Source: Actinomycetes bacterium
GTDB lineage: Bacteria > Actinomycetota > Actinomycetes > Actinomycetales > Dermatophilaceae
DNA: 17,660 bases
Reading direction: 5' to 3'
NCBI GenBank assembly: GCA_023451855.1
Contig: JAEXXY010000325.1
Location: forward strand, 1 to 17,660
Numbering within the stretch: the stretch's first letter is position 1; every line of letters starts with the position of its first letter. Both the position numbers and the translations under genes were made by a program. This document shows, in pieces, positions 1-7,572 of the stretch. The notes below the pieces were generated by a model. It searched no databases, was not told the origin of the DNA, and saw nothing but the letters and a program-made list of their open reading frames with translations.

Positions 1-182
1 GCGTCATCGTGCCCGCCGGCGACGCCGCCGCCCTCGCCACGCACGTCGACCGCCTGCTCGCTGACCCCGTGGCCCGCAACGCGCTCGGCCTCGCGGCACG
101 CGTCGAGGCCGGTCGCTGGGCCACCCCTGCGGACGAGGCGCGCCGGTGGACCGAGCGCTACACCGACCTGCTCCGCGGATGA
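1..182 (+). CDS. Probable glycosyltransferase, C-terminal end (5' partial)
   Basis: Only the last 59 codons are in the window; the frame enters at base 3 and stops with TGA at 180-182. The visible peptide begins VIVPAGDAAALATHVDRLLA and continues with a DPVARNALG segment and a final helix (RRWTERYTDLLRG). This resembles the end of GT-B glycosyltransferases (glycosyl transferases group 1), where a PxGDxxALA motif is followed by a helical 'LLxDPxxRxxLG' stretch. The donor, acceptor and cell compartment cannot be told from this fragment. The stop lies only 16 bases before the pyrG start, but a -10-like element in that gap suggests that pyrG has its own promoter. The family call rests on a short pattern and is moderate. 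Confidence 0.6.
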   Translation, partial: VIVPAGDAAALATHVDRLLADPVARNALGLAARVEAGRWATPADEARRWTERYTDLLRG

Positions 183-184
183 CG

Positions 185-190
185 TAGACT
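185..190 (+). promoter_or_regulatory. Putative -10 element of pyrG (leaderless transcript)
   Basis: The hexamer TAGACT fits the actinobacterial -10 pattern TANNNT and lies 8 bases before the GTG at 199. No purine-rich Shine-Dalgarno sequence precedes that GTG. Transcription would therefore start at or next to the start codon. No convincing -35 is visible. The call is inference from position and motif. Confidence 0.45.
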
Positions 191-198
191 TAAAGCCC

Positions 199-1962
<1,764 letters not shown>

Positions 1963-1965
1963 CGC

Positions 1966-2667
1966 GTGGGCCCCTCCGAGATGGCGGGTCCCTCCGGCCT
2001 GTCCGCGCCGGTCGGCTCGGGCGAGGACGTCGTCGAGGAGTGGCGCAGCTACCCCGTCGTCGACTCGCGGCTCGTCTTCGAGGGGCTCATCTTCGACGTC
2101 CGCCGTGACCGGGTCGACCTCGGTGCCGGGGGCGTCGTGACCCGCGACTACATCGAGCACCCCGGCGCCGTCGCCGTCCTCGCCCTGCGCGAGGTCGGCG
2201 GCGCTCCGCACGTGCTGCTCATCCAGCAGTACCGGCACGCCTCGACCGGCTTCGTCTGGGAGCTGCCGGCCGGGCTGCTCGACGTCGCCGGAGAGCCGCC
2301 GTGGCAGGCCGCCGCCCGCGAGCTCGCCGAGGAGGTGGACCTGCGCGCAGAGGAGTGGCACGTCCTGGCCGACGACGTCACCTCGCCCGGCGCGTTCGGC
2401 GAGACCGTCCGGGTGTTCCTGGCTCGCGGCCTGCACGACGTTCCCGACGCCGACCGCCACGAGCGCACCGCCGAGGAGCTGACCCTGCGGCCGCTGTGGG
2501 TGCCGCTCGACGACGCCGTCGAGGCCGCGCTCGCGGGCCGCATCAGCAACTCGGCGACGCTCGTCGGGCTGCTCTCGGCGCACGCCTCCCGTGCGGGCGG
2601 CTGGGCCTCGCTGCGTCCGCGCGACGCCGCGTGGCCAGCGCGCGAGGCCCAGGCCAGGCGCCGTTGA
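1966..2667 (+). CDS. Nudix hydrolase, ADP-ribose pyrophosphatase type
   Basis: The 233-residue protein probably hydrolyses ADP-ribose or a related nucleotide sugar to AMP and ribose 5-phosphate. It has the ELPAGLLD segment followed by GEPPWQAAARELAEEVDL, a Nudix box with the metal-binding REUxEE core intact. Two departures from the strict GX5EX7REUXEEXGU consensus are visible: one extra residue between the first Gly and the Glu, and Asp in place of the last Gly. As I recall, the extra residue also occurs in M. tuberculosis Rv1700, which likewise sits directly behind pyrG, so it is probably a subfamily trait. The gene starts 3 bases after the pyrG stop and is surely cotranscribed. The start is GTG 1966; ATG 1981 is an alternative and neither has a good ribosome site. 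In M. tuberculosis the next gene is xerD; here it is a YchJ-family gene. Family certain, substrate likely. Confidence 0.88.
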   Translation: MGPSEMAGPSGLSAPVGSGEDVVEEWRSYPVVDSRLVFEGLIFDVRRDRVDLGAGGVVTRDYIEHPGAVAVLALREVGGAPHVLLIQQYRHASTGFVWELPAGLLDVAGEPPWQAAARELAEEVDLRAEEWHVLADDVTSPGAFGETVRVFLARGLHDVPDADRHERTAEELTLRPLWVPLDDAVEAALAGRISNSATLVGLLSAHASRAGGWASLRPRDAAWPAREAQARRR

Positions 2668-2683
2668 GAGCGGCGGGAGACCG

Positions 2684-3115
2684 ATGAAGGACGTGACGGG
2701 TTCGGCTGGGGGACAAGCGTGCCCGTGTGGCAGCGGCCCCGACCTGACCCGGTGCTGCGGTCCCGTCCTCGACGGTGAACGCCTCGCCGCGACGGCCGAG
2801 GAGCTGATGCGCTCGCGCTACACCGCGTTCGCCACCGGTGCGGCCGACCACCTCTTCCGCACGTGGCACCCGCGGACGCGTCCGGCCGCCGTCGACCTCG
2901 CGGCGTCGACGCGGTGGACCGGGCTCACCGTTGTGCGCACGGAGGGCGGTGGGCCTGAGGACGACCACGGCGTCGTCGAGTTCGTCGCGTCGTGGGAAGA
3001 ACCCGGCGTGGGGTCAGCCGGGCCCGGCGGCTCGGCTCGGGGCGAGCTGCACGAGGTCAGCCGGTTCTCCCGACGCGCCGGTCGCTGGCTGTACGTCGCC
3101 GGCGACCCCTCCTGA
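2684..3115 (+). CDS. YchJ family (UPF0225) SEC-C motif protein
   Basis: This small protein of 143 residues opens with a SEC-C zinc motif, CPCGSGPDLTRCCGP (about residues 13-27), in which four cysteines can bind zinc. The family signature AATAEELMRSRYTAFATG and a TWHPRTRP segment follow, and the end (ELHEVSRFSRRAGRWLYVAGD) has the NTF2-like 'xxxSxFxxxxGxWxYxxG' pattern of YchJ proteins. The molecular function of YchJ is not established. The start is ATG 2684, preceded by GGGAG; upstream in-frame codons would overlap the Nudix gene and show no homology. It follows the Nudix stop by 16 bases and is probably in the same operon. Its last 102 bases overlap, antisense, the end of the converging EamA gene. 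Confidence 0.85.
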   Translation: MKDVTGSAGGQACPCGSGPDLTRCCGPVLDGERLAATAEELMRSRYTAFATGAADHLFRTWHPRTRPAAVDLAASTRWTGLTVVRTEGGGPEDDHGVVEFVASWEEPGVGSAGPGGSARGELHEVSRFSRRAGRWLYVAGDPS

Positions 3116-4018
3116 CGCGTCGACGGTGCGGGTGAGGGTGCGCCTGCGGGTGGCTGCCCGACGGCGCAGCATCGCCACGGCGACGCCCCCGAGCAGCAGG
3201 ACGCCGCCGGCCAGTTCCAGCGGGTGCGGGCGCTCGGCGTAGACGAGCCCCGCGGCCGCCATGCCGAAGACCGGGACGAGCATCGCGAAGGGCGTGACGC
3301 GCGCGACGGGGTAGCGCGAGAGCAGCGTGTTCCAGATGCCGTAGCCGACGAGCGAGGACAGGTAGGCGGTGTAGGCCGTCGAGACCAGGGCCGGCCACTG
3401 GACGTGCGTCAGGGCGTGGCCGATGGCGTCCGGGCCCTCGAGCAGCAGCGACAGCGCGAGGGCGGGCAGCGGCACGACGAGCCCGGACCAGACGACGACG
3501 CCGAGCCCGGAGCCCGGCCCGAGCGCGCCGGCCCGCCGGGTCAGGACGTTGCCGACGGCCCACGACACGGCGGCGAGGACGAGGACGACGAGGGGCAGCA
3601 GGGGTGCGGACAGTCCGCGCCCGGCCGCGATGGTGAGCAGGCCCGCGCCGCCGAGGGCGACGCCGATGCGCTGGACCGTGGACGGGCGCTCGCGCAGCCA
3701 CACCGCTGCTATGACGACGGTGAGCAGCACCTGCGCCTGGAGCACGAGCGAGGCCAGGCCCGGGGGCATGCCGAGGTGCATCGAGACGTACATGAGGGCG
3801 AACTGGCCCAGGCTGGTGAAGAGCCCGATGAGGACGAGGTCGCGCCACGGCAGCGCCGGTCGCCGCACGAGGAACACCGCGGGGATGCAGACGACGACGA
3901 AGCGGACCGCGAGGAACAGCAGGGGCGGGACCGAGTCGAGGCCGGTGCGGATCGCGACGAAGTTCGTGCCCCAGAGCAGGGCGACGAGGACGGCGAGGGC
4001 GGTGTCACGGCGGCGCAT
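3014..4018 (-). CDS. EamA/DMT family drug-metabolite exporter
   Basis: A 334-residue inner membrane protein with about ten hydrophobic helices arranged as two EamA repeats (about 5-140 and 145-290). The beginning (RRRDTALAVLVALLWGTNFV), the FLAVRFVVVCIPA stretch and the ALMYVSMHLGMPPGLASLVLQ region are typical of the drug/metabolite transporter superfamily (EamA/RhaT/YdcZ-like). Such proteins export amino acids or metabolites; the substrate cannot be read here. The gene diverges from a LysR-type regulator 73 bases away, the usual arrangement when the regulator controls the transporter. The last 45 or so residues after LRRRAATRRR are hydrophilic, not typical of the family, and residues 301-334 are encoded antisense to the YchJ gene; the original stop may have been lost. 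The ATG at 4018 has no Shine-Dalgarno sequence but has a weak -10-like GACGAT 6 bases upstream (plus-strand 4025-4030). Confidence 0.88.
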   Translation of the reverse strand: MRRRDTALAVLVALLWGTNFVAIRTGLDSVPPLLFLAVRFVVVCIPAVFLVRRPALPWRDLVLIGLFTSLGQFALMYVSMHLGMPPGLASLVLQAQVLLTVVIAAVWLRERPSTVQRIGVALGGAGLLTIAAGRGLSAPLLPLVVLVLAAVSWAVGNVLTRRAGALGPGSGLGVVVWSGLVVPLPALALSLLLEGPDAIGHALTHVQWPALVSTAYTAYLSSLVGYGIWNTLLSRYPVARVTPFAMLVPVFGMAAAGLVYAERPHPLELAGGVLLLGGVAVAMLRRRAATRRRTLTRTVDASGGVAGDVQPATGASGEPADLVQLAPSRAAGPG

Positions 4019-4058
4019 GGGCCCATCGTCGGCGAGGGCAACCGTTCACGTCCATCAA

Positions 4059-4078
4059 ACTGTCATGCCGCTGACTGT
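4059..4078. promoter_or_regulatory. Imperfect dyad, candidate LysR operator
   Basis: The arms ACTGTCA (4059-4065) and TGACTGT (4072-4078) are inverted repeats matching at six of seven positions, separated by six bases. The dyad lies in the 73-bp gap between the divergent exporter and LysR genes, where a LysR-type protein would bind. It reaches to within two bases of the proposed -10 of the regulator, so binding could also repress the regulator itself. Inference from position and symmetry. Confidence 0.4.
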
Positions 4079-4079
4079 G

Positions 4080-4085
4080 TAGCAT
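4080..4085 (+). promoter_or_regulatory. Putative -10 element of the LysR-type gene
   Basis: TAGCAT fits TANNNT and ends 6 bases before the ATG at 4092, which has no Shine-Dalgarno sequence. A leaderless transcript is likely. Confidence 0.45.
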
Positions 4086-4091
4086 TGCTGC

Positions 4092-5006
4092 ATGATCGAC
4101 CCGGTCGCCCTGCGCTCGCTCGTCGCCGTCGAGACGCACGGCTCGGTCGGGGCGGCTGCCACCGCCCTCGACTACACCCCGAGCGCCGTGTCGCAGCAGA
4201 TCAAGCGGCTCGAGAGCCAGACCGGCGTGCAGCTGCTCGAGCGCCAGGGCCGCGGCGTCCTGCTCACCGAGGCCGGACGCACCTTGTGCGAGTCCGCGCG
4301 CGACCTGCTCTCGCACATGGAACGGCTCGAGTCGCGCCTGCACGGCGTCAGCGGCGCCGCCGTCGGCACGGTCCGCCTCGCGACCTTCGCCACCGCCTAC
4401 CGCGGCATCGTCGTCGGCGCCCTCGGCCGGCTGCGGGCGGCAGCCCCCGGCGTGGACCTGCGCCCCGACGAGATCGACCCGTGGGACGCCGTCGACGCCG
4501 TCGCCTCGGGGGCGCACGACCTCGCGCTCGTGCACAACTGGGAGCCGCTCCCGCTCGCGATCCCCGACCACCTCGAGGTGCGCCACCTCGGCCGCGACCG
4601 CGCCGACGTCCTCGTCCACGTCGACCACCCGCTCGCCGGGCGCACGAGCATCGGCGTCGGCGATGTCCTCGACGAGGAGTGGGCCAGCGTCGCGCCCGGC
4701 TCGATCTGCCACCAGTGGCTGCAGAAGATGTACTTCGACGTGGGTCGGGCCCCCCGCATCGGGCACGTCGCCCTCGAGTTCGCGACGCACGTGGCGCTCG
4801 TCGCGCGCGCCGAGGCGATCGCCCTCGTGCCACGGCTGGGCCGCGGGCCGCTGCCCTCGACCGTCGTCGCCGTGCCCATCGTCGACCCGGTGTCCGAGCG
4901 CACCGTGAGCCTCGTGTGGCGCCGCACCATGACCGCCAGCCCGGGGCTCGCCGCTGCCGTGGAGTCCCTTGCGGCAGAGGCAGCGCGAGACCTCCGCCCG
5001 GTCTAG
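4092..5006 (+). CDS. LysR-type transcriptional regulator
   Basis: A 304-residue DNA-binding regulator. The N-terminal winged helix-turn-helix is clear: residues 5-62 include LRSLVAVETHGSVGAAATAL, then the recognition helix around TPSAVSQQIKRLESQTGVQLLER, then GVLLTEAGRTL. A linker helix and a two-lobed substrate-binding domain follow (about 90-300, starting VGTVRLATFATAYRGIVVGAL). The co-inducer cannot be told. The gene is divergent from the EamA exporter, which is its likely target; LysR regulators of the ArgP/LysG type control amino acid exporters in actinobacteria, but nothing here proves that substrate. The start is ATG 4092, from the HTH position and the -10-like element 6 bases upstream. 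The TAG stop lies inside the loop of a terminator hairpin. Confidence 0.93.
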   Translation: MIDPVALRSLVAVETHGSVGAAATALDYTPSAVSQQIKRLESQTGVQLLERQGRGVLLTEAGRTLCESARDLLSHMERLESRLHGVSGAAVGTVRLATFATAYRGIVVGALGRLRAAAPGVDLRPDEIDPWDAVDAVASGAHDLALVHNWEPLPLAIPDHLEVRHLGRDRADVLVHVDHPLAGRTSIGVGDVLDEEWASVAPGSICHQWLQKMYFDVGRAPRIGHVALEFATHVALVARAEAIALVPRLGRGPLPSTVVAVPIVDPVSERTVSLVWRRTMTASPGLAAAVESLAAEAARDLRPV

Positions 5007-5023
5007 GTGCCGGGCGGGAGGTC
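4989..5023. terminator. Hairpin terminator between convergent LysR and helR genes
   Basis: GACCTCCGCCCGG (4989-5001) pairs with CCGGGCGGGAGGTC (5010-5023), a 13-bp stem with one bulged G and an 8-base loop. There is no T-run, common for actinobacterial hairpins. The LysR stop codon (5004-5006) sits in the loop. The hairpin can act from both sides, since helR ends at 5036 on the other strand. Confidence 0.65.
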
Positions 5024-5035
5024 CCGCGACGCGCC

Positions 5036-7249
5036 TCAGCCCTCGAGCACCACGAGCTGCTGGGTGGCCCGGGTCATCGCGACGTACCGGTCGACCGCAC
5101 CCTCGATGCCGGTACCGAACCGCTCCGGCTCGACGAGGACGACGAGGTCGAACTCGAGGCCCTTGGCCAGCTCCGGCGTCAGCGACCGCACTCGCGGGCG
5201 CTCGGCGAACGAGGCGTCACCGATGACGCACGCGACGCCCTCGGCGTGGGTGTCCAGCCACTGCGCGAGCACCGGCTCGAGGTCGGACCTGGTGCCGTGC
5301 ACGACGGGCCGTCCGCTGTCGCGGACCGAGGTCGGCACGTTGGCGTCGGGCAGGGCCGCCCGGATCACCGGCTCGGCCTGCGCCATGACCTCGCTCGGGG
5401 TGCGGTAGTTGACCGTGAGGGAGGCGAGCCTGACCCGGTCGAGCCCGACGCGCCCGAGCCGTTCCTGCCACGTCTCGGTGAACCCGTGGCGCGCCTGGGC
5501 GCGGTCGCCGACGACCGTCAGGCTGCGCGAGGGGCAGCGGGCCAGCAGCATCTGCCACTCGGCATCGGTGAGCTCCTGCGCCTCGTCGACGACGACGTGC
5601 GCGAACGGCCCGGCGAGCAGGTCGGCGCCGGCGGCCGGCACGACGTCCCCGTCGTCGAGGGCGCCGGTCAGGTCCTCACCGCGCAGCATCGACATGACGT
5701 GCATCTCGGAGTCGTCGGAGGCGATGAGGTGCTCGACGACCTTGGCCCGCTCCTCGCGCTCGGCCGCACGCGCCGCCTCCTCCCGCCTGCGGCGCGCGGA
5801 CGCGCCCGGGTCGCCGAGCCGCCGCCGGGCGAGGTCGAGGATCGGCAGGTCGGACACCGTCCACGCCTGCGCGTTCGGCCGCTGGAGGGTGCGGATCTCC
5901 TCGTGAGTGAGCCACGGCGCCGCGAGGTGAAGGTAGGCCGGCACCGTCCAGAGGTCGCCGACGAGGTCGGACGCGTCGATGCTCGGCCACGCGCGCCCCA
6001 TCGCTGCGCGCAGTTCGTCGTCGCGCAGGATCGCCCCCCGCAGCTGCTCGGGCGACGCCGCAGCCGCGCCCGAGTCGTCGTCGTCGTTGCCGTCGTTGCC
6101 GTCGTCAGCGTCGTGGTCGGCCTCGTACTTCGCGACGAGGATCTCGACGACCTCGTCGAGCACCTGGTCGCGGGCCTCGTGGTGCGGCGTGCCCGGCTCG
6201 ACGGCGGCGACGGCCGTGGCCCAGTCGGCCGTGGACAGCCACAGGTCGGCCCACGGCGTCGACACCTCGAGGCCCTCGGCCGGCGTCTCCTCGTAGAAGC
6301 GAACGGCTCGGTCGATCGCGTCGACCCAGTCGGCGGACGCCTTGAGCCGCGCCACCTCGGCGTCGGGCTCGGGCCGCGCCGCGGCGCCCTCGGGCAGCAG
6401 GTCGCGCAGCGTGCACGTCTGCACGCCCTCCTCGCCGAGGCTCGGCAGGACGTCCGACACGTAGGCGAGGTACGGCTCGTGGGGGCCGACGAAGAGCACG
6501 CCCCCGCGCCGGTGGCCGAGGCGGGGGTCGGAGTAGAGCAGGTAGGCGGTGCGGTGCAGGGCGACAACGGTCTTGCCCGTGCCGGGGCCGCCGTCGACGA
6601 CGAGAGCACCCCGCGACCCGCCCCGGATGATGGCGTCCTGGTCGGCCTGGATGGTGCCGAGCACGTCGCGCATCCGCTCCGAACGCTCCGCGCCGAGGCT
6701 GGCGACGAAGGCCGACTGGTCGTCGAGCGAGGCGTGCGAGGCCAACGTCTCCGGCGTGAAGACCTCGTCCCAGTAGTCGCTGACGCGCCCGCGGGTCCAG
6801 CGGTAGCGGCGTCGGCTCTCCAGACCCATCGGGTTGGCGTGCGTCGCGCCGAAGAACGGCTCGGCTGCCGGGGAGCGCCAGTCGACGAGCAGGCGCCGGC
6901 CGGAGGCGTCGGTCAGCCCGAGACGGCCGACGTAGACCGGCTCGGCGCCACTCGACGCCTCGCCCGCGGGCACCATGTGCCCGAGGCAGAGGTCGAGCCC
7001 GAAACGGCGCAGCGTGCGCAGCCGGGCGGTGAGGCGGTGCACCTCCTGGTCCCGCTCGAGCGCGGTCTGGCCGTGGCCCGCCGGAGCCCGGCGGGCGGCG
7101 TCGAGCCGGTCGGTCAGGTCGGCGACGGTCTGCTCGAGCGTCGTGGCGATCGCGGCGAAGTGGGCCTCGTCGGCGGCGACGAGCGCCGGGTCGGCCTTGT
7201 GGGCCAGGCGGGCGGGAAGGTCGAAGGCGTGGGTGGTCAGGGGGCTCAA
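5036..7249 (-). CDS. helR: RNA polymerase recycling motor ATPase HelR (HelD family)
   Basis: A 737-residue UvrD/Rep-like (superfamily 1) ATPase of the HelD family. HelD-type proteins bind RNA polymerase, release it from DNA and recycle it; actinobacterial HelR also displaces rifamycins from the polymerase. Visible parts, counted from TTG 7249: an N-terminal coiled-coil (about 15-75) of the type that enters the secondary channel; the VDWRSPAAEPFFGA motif; Walker A GGPGTGKT with Lys226; an acidic insert near 376-392 (DHDADDGNDGNDDDDSG); Walker B VVVDEAQEL near 550; the helicase-like VVGDRAQARH; and the C-terminal GLEFDLVVLVEPERF and YVAMTRATQQLVVLEG. The IQADQDAIIRGGSRGALVVD stretch resembles HelR proteins. 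TTG is chosen because GGAGCT (plus-strand 7257-7262) lies just upstream and the protein matches from there; the frame stays open further up without a good start. The RAE upstream supports HelR rather than generic HelD. Only the match to described HelR is from memory. Confidence 0.88.
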   Translation of the reverse strand: MSPLTTHAFDLPARLAHKADPALVAADEAHFAAIATTLEQTVADLTDRLDAARRAPAGHGQTALERDQEVHRLTARLRTLRRFGLDLCLGHMVPAGEASSGAEPVYVGRLGLTDASGRRLLVDWRSPAAEPFFGATHANPMGLESRRRYRWTRGRVSDYWDEVFTPETLASHASLDDQSAFVASLGAERSERMRDVLGTIQADQDAIIRGGSRGALVVDGGPGTGKTVVALHRTAYLLYSDPRLGHRRGGVLFVGPHEPYLAYVSDVLPSLGEEGVQTCTLRDLLPEGAAARPEPDAEVARLKASADWVDAIDRAVRFYEETPAEGLEVSTPWADLWLSTADWATAVAAVEPGTPHHEARDQVLDEVVEILVAKYEADHDADDGNDGNDDDDSGAAAASPEQLRGAILRDDELRAAMGRAWPSIDASDLVGDLWTVPAYLHLAAPWLTHEEIRTLQRPNAQAWTVSDLPILDLARRRLGDPGASARRRREEAARAAEREERAKVVEHLIASDDSEMHVMSMLRGEDLTGALDDGDVVPAAGADLLAGPFAHVVVDEAQELTDAEWQMLLARCPSRSLTVVGDRAQARHGFTETWQERLGRVGLDRVRLASLTVNYRTPSEVMAQAEPVIRAALPDANVPTSVRDSGRPVVHGTRSDLEPVLAQWLDTHAEGVACVIGDASFAERPRVRSLTPELAKGLEFDLVVLVEPERFGTGIEGAVDRYVAMTRATQQLVVLEG

Positions 7250-7328
7250 CGCATCAGCTCCGATCGGGGGTGCGCGACCGCGGGTGTGCTGGTCTCGGCG
7301 CCTCGGCCCGTGATTCTGTGCCACGACC

Positions 7329-7349
7329 GGGGCCTTGCCGCAAGACCCC
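7329..7349 (-). promoter_or_regulatory. Rifamycin-associated element (RAE) upstream of helR
   Basis: On the minus strand this 21-base inverted repeat reads GGGGT, then the core CTTGCGGCAAG, then GCCCC. The core and the G4/C4 flanks match the RAE as I remember it, a conserved element of about 19 bp described upstream of rifamycin-inducible inactivation genes (glycosyltransferase, phosphotransferase, monooxygenase) and of helR in actinobacteria. It lies 80 bases upstream of the helR TTG and is oriented toward it. Its symmetry also allows an RNA hairpin if transcription starts at or before it. Confidence 0.8.
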
Positions 7350-7355
7350 CCGTGC

Positions 7356-7361
7356 GCTATA
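7356..7361 (-). promoter_or_regulatory. Possible -10 element of helR
   Basis: On the minus strand the hexamer is TATAGC. It would place the transcript start at or within a few bases of the RAE, so the RAE could form the first hairpin of the RNA. The final base does not fit TANNNT and the -35 region (inside the 7372-7393 palindrome) is weak. Tentative. Confidence 0.3.
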
Positions 7362-7371
7362 CGTTGGAAGT

Positions 7372-7393
7372 GGAGAGGGACTCGTCCCTCTCC
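7372..7393. repeat. Perfect inverted repeat upstream of helR
   Basis: GGAGAGGGA (7372-7380) and TCCCTCTCC (7385-7393) are perfect 9-bp inverted arms around CTCG. The repeat lies 10 bases upstream of the possible helR -10, so it would cover its -35 region. It could be an operator; read on the plus strand it is followed by TTTCTC and also looks like a weak intrinsic terminator, although no plus-strand gene precedes it. Confidence 0.6.
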
Positions 7394-7403
7394 TTTCTCA
7401 TGT

Positions 7404-7424
7404 CTCCACGGGGGCACCGTGGAG
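7404..7424. repeat. Inverted repeat, 8-bp arms
   Basis: CTCCACGG (7404-7411) and CCGTGGAG (7417-7424) are perfect inverted arms around GGGCA. The role is unknown; it lies between the helR and dehydrogenase promoters. Confidence 0.5.
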
Positions 7425-7535
7425 CAAGCCCAGGCTCCGCCCAGAGCGACCACAAAGCCGAATTTCCTTGTGCACCAGACATTTCGGGCAACTGATGGGC
7501 CGGCGCCGAGACGCACCTACCGTGGGGTGAGGGAC

Positions 7536-7553
7536 CGCGACAGACCTGTCGCG
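7536..7553. repeat. Inverted repeat before the dehydrogenase gene
   Basis: CGCGACA (7536-7542) and TGTCGCG (7547-7553) are perfect 7-bp arms around GACC, ending 19 bases before the ATG at 7573. It could be an operator or a 5' leader hairpin. Confidence 0.45.
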
Positions 7554-7572
7554 ACACCTGGGGGTGGTGGTC

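Larger units (their letters stand above)
7250..7572. other. Divergent intergenic region, palindrome-rich, no gene seen
   Basis: This 323-bp gap separates helR (minus) from the PQQ dehydrogenase gene (plus). It holds, in order, the helR ribosome site (7257-7262), the RAE (7329-7349), a -10-like hexamer for helR (7356-7361), a 22-bp palindrome (7372-7393), a second hairpin (7404-7424), a relatively AT-rich stretch (about 7450-7500) and an inverted repeat just before the dehydrogenase (7536-7553). TACCGT at 7519-7524 fits TANNNT on the plus strand and could be a -10 for the dehydrogenase gene. I see no convincing small gene in it. Confidence 0.7.

Noticed and set aside
6070..6120. Short tandem repeat as a CRISPR-like or regulatory array
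   Set aside because: It is a coding stretch for Asp, Gly and Asn inside helR, without regular repeat-spacer units.
7372..7398. Intrinsic terminator on the plus strand (palindrome followed by TTTCTC)
   Set aside because: No plus-strand gene ends before it, and it lies between two divergent promoters. An operator role is more likely.
3224..7495. 1423-codon open frame on the plus strand across the exporter, LysR and helR region
   Set aside because: It runs antisense to two well-supported minus-strand genes and out of frame through LysR. Its composition is biased low-complexity without domains, so it is a GC artefact.
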